Shown: positions 63,596 to 64,000 of the stretch, piece after piece
How positions within the stretch are numbered: the stretch's first letter is position 1
Layout of the letters: each line of letters starts with the position of its first letter
NCBI RefSeq assembly: GCF_003814005.1
Contig: NZ_CP033898.1
Location: 496,001 to 560,000, forward strand
DNA: 64,000 nt
Direction of reading: 5' to 3'
Source of the DNA: Corynebacterium pseudopelargi
GTDB lineage: Bacteria > Actinomycetota > Actinomycetes > Mycobacteriales > Mycobacteriaceae
The notes under the pieces: model-generated
What the model saw: the letters and a program-made list of their open reading frames with translations, nothing else
What the model was told of the DNA's origin: nothing
Databases searched by the model: none
Translations under genes and position numbers: made by a program

Positions 63596-64000
63596 TTACC
63601 TTTCTACCTGTGCTCGCGGTTTGCTCGGCACGCGCGCTCGCATCTCGGCGTTGGGCAGGGCGGGTGCGGGAAGCCACGCAGGCCCTTTGCCCTGGTAGCC
63701 CTCGAAGCTGCCAAAGCGGGGGTCTTGGTGCTGCCATTGTTCGCGGTAGCGTGCGATTTCTTGGTGGCTGCGGCCGATGAAGTTCCACCACATGACGAAG
63801 GGCTCTTCAAAGGGTTCGCCGCCGAGGATGACGATGCGCGCCTGGTGATCGCCGGTGTTGTTGATGGTGCAGTGATCTTCGCCAATGCCCATATAGGCCA
63901 GCTCGGTGGGGGCGATGTGTTCGCCTTCAATGTCAATGCGGCCGGTATCAACGAGCACGCCGTGTTCGAATGTTGGGTTGAGTTCGAGGCGGAGTGTGGC
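63596..64000 (-). CDS. pirin-family protein, C-terminal part (5' end outside window)
   Basis: The frame is open from the window edge to the TAA at 63596-63598, 134 residues. ELAYMGIGEDHCTINNTGDHQARIVILGG is the C-terminal half of a pirin cupin, shown in part as GDHQARIVILGGEPFEEP, and VMWWNFIGRSHQEI is the typical C-terminal pirin motif. Pirins are metal-binding cupins, some with quercetinase activity or redox roles. It is cotranscribed with the OCD-family gene. Confidence 0.9.
   Translation of the reverse strand, partial: ATLRLELNPTFEHGVLVDTGRIDIEGEHIAPTELAYMGIGEDHCTINNTGDHQARIVILGGEPFEEPFVMWWNFIGRSHQEIARYREQWQHQDPRFGSFEGYQGKGPAWLPAPALPNAEMRARVPSKPRAQVER

Overview
The window is chromosomal DNA of a mycolic-acid-producing actinobacterium, most likely a Corynebacterium. 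The evidence is a single-polypeptide type I fatty acid synthase with its own holo-ACP synthase, a CmrA-type mycolate reductase next to oligoribonuclease, an L,D-transpeptidase lipoprotein, and gene order that follows the Mycobacterium tuberculosis blocks murI/Rv1339/rph/rdgB, fas/acpS/bcp, orn/cmrA, ssbB/ettA, pepN/dsbA/rpiB/tig/clpP1/clpP2/clpX and valS/folC (recalled from family knowledge, not searched).

Layout. 1-6 kb: end of murI, cyclic-nucleotide phosphodiesterase-like MBL protein, rph, rdgB, two small membrane proteins, tRNA-Leu, a hypothetical and an amino-acid permease. 6.6-18.3 kb: fas-I, acpS, tetR, bcp, a DUF3618 protein, pncA. 18.5-27.6 kb: a 9-kb integrated element bounded by a perfect 37-bp repeat at the 3' end of tRNA-Lys. 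It has int and an XRE repressor on one strand. On the other strand it has a small HTH protein, a RecA-fold ATPase, two paralogous zinc-ribbon proteins, a scaffold-like protein, an HK97-type capsid protein, an HNH nuclease and a prim-pol. It lacks terminase, portal, protease and tail genes, so it looks like a capsid-encoding phage satellite of the PICI / phiRv1-phiRv2 type rather than a complete prophage. 27.6-34 kb: ldt, tRNA-His, orn, cmrA, feoCBA, tRNA-Arg. 34-48 kb: CopD-CtaG membrane protein, ssbB, ettA, thioesterase, ald, a YdcZ-type exporter, glbO, metB, pepN, a DsbA-family oxidoreductase, rpiB, a tiny HTH protein, tRNA-Gly, tRNA-Pro. 48.5-64 kb: tig, an HNH/DUF222-like gene, clpP1, clpP2, clpX, tetR, mdh, valS, folC, a DUF4233 protein, dctA, an ornithine-cyclodeaminase-family gene and a pirin fragment.

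The most unusual signal is not a gene. A short motif, AAAGTTAGGAG and its complement, occurs about twenty times, mainly at 41-57 kb. It is often an inverted pair forming an 11-18-bp palindrome and is absent from the first 16 kb and from the integrated element. Many copies lie at gene ends, where they supply the stop codon (TCC TAA) and a hairpin; others are read through in frame inside genes. At most copies the local base skew flips: the plus strand is C-rich to the left and G/T-rich to the right, whichever strand is coding. So the strand running 5'-3' away from the motif is keto-rich on both sides, as at a replication origin but over only about 0.3-1 kb. I know of no described system matching this. 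Exact DnaA-box sequences (TTATCCACA) are also over-represented between 36 and 50 kb.
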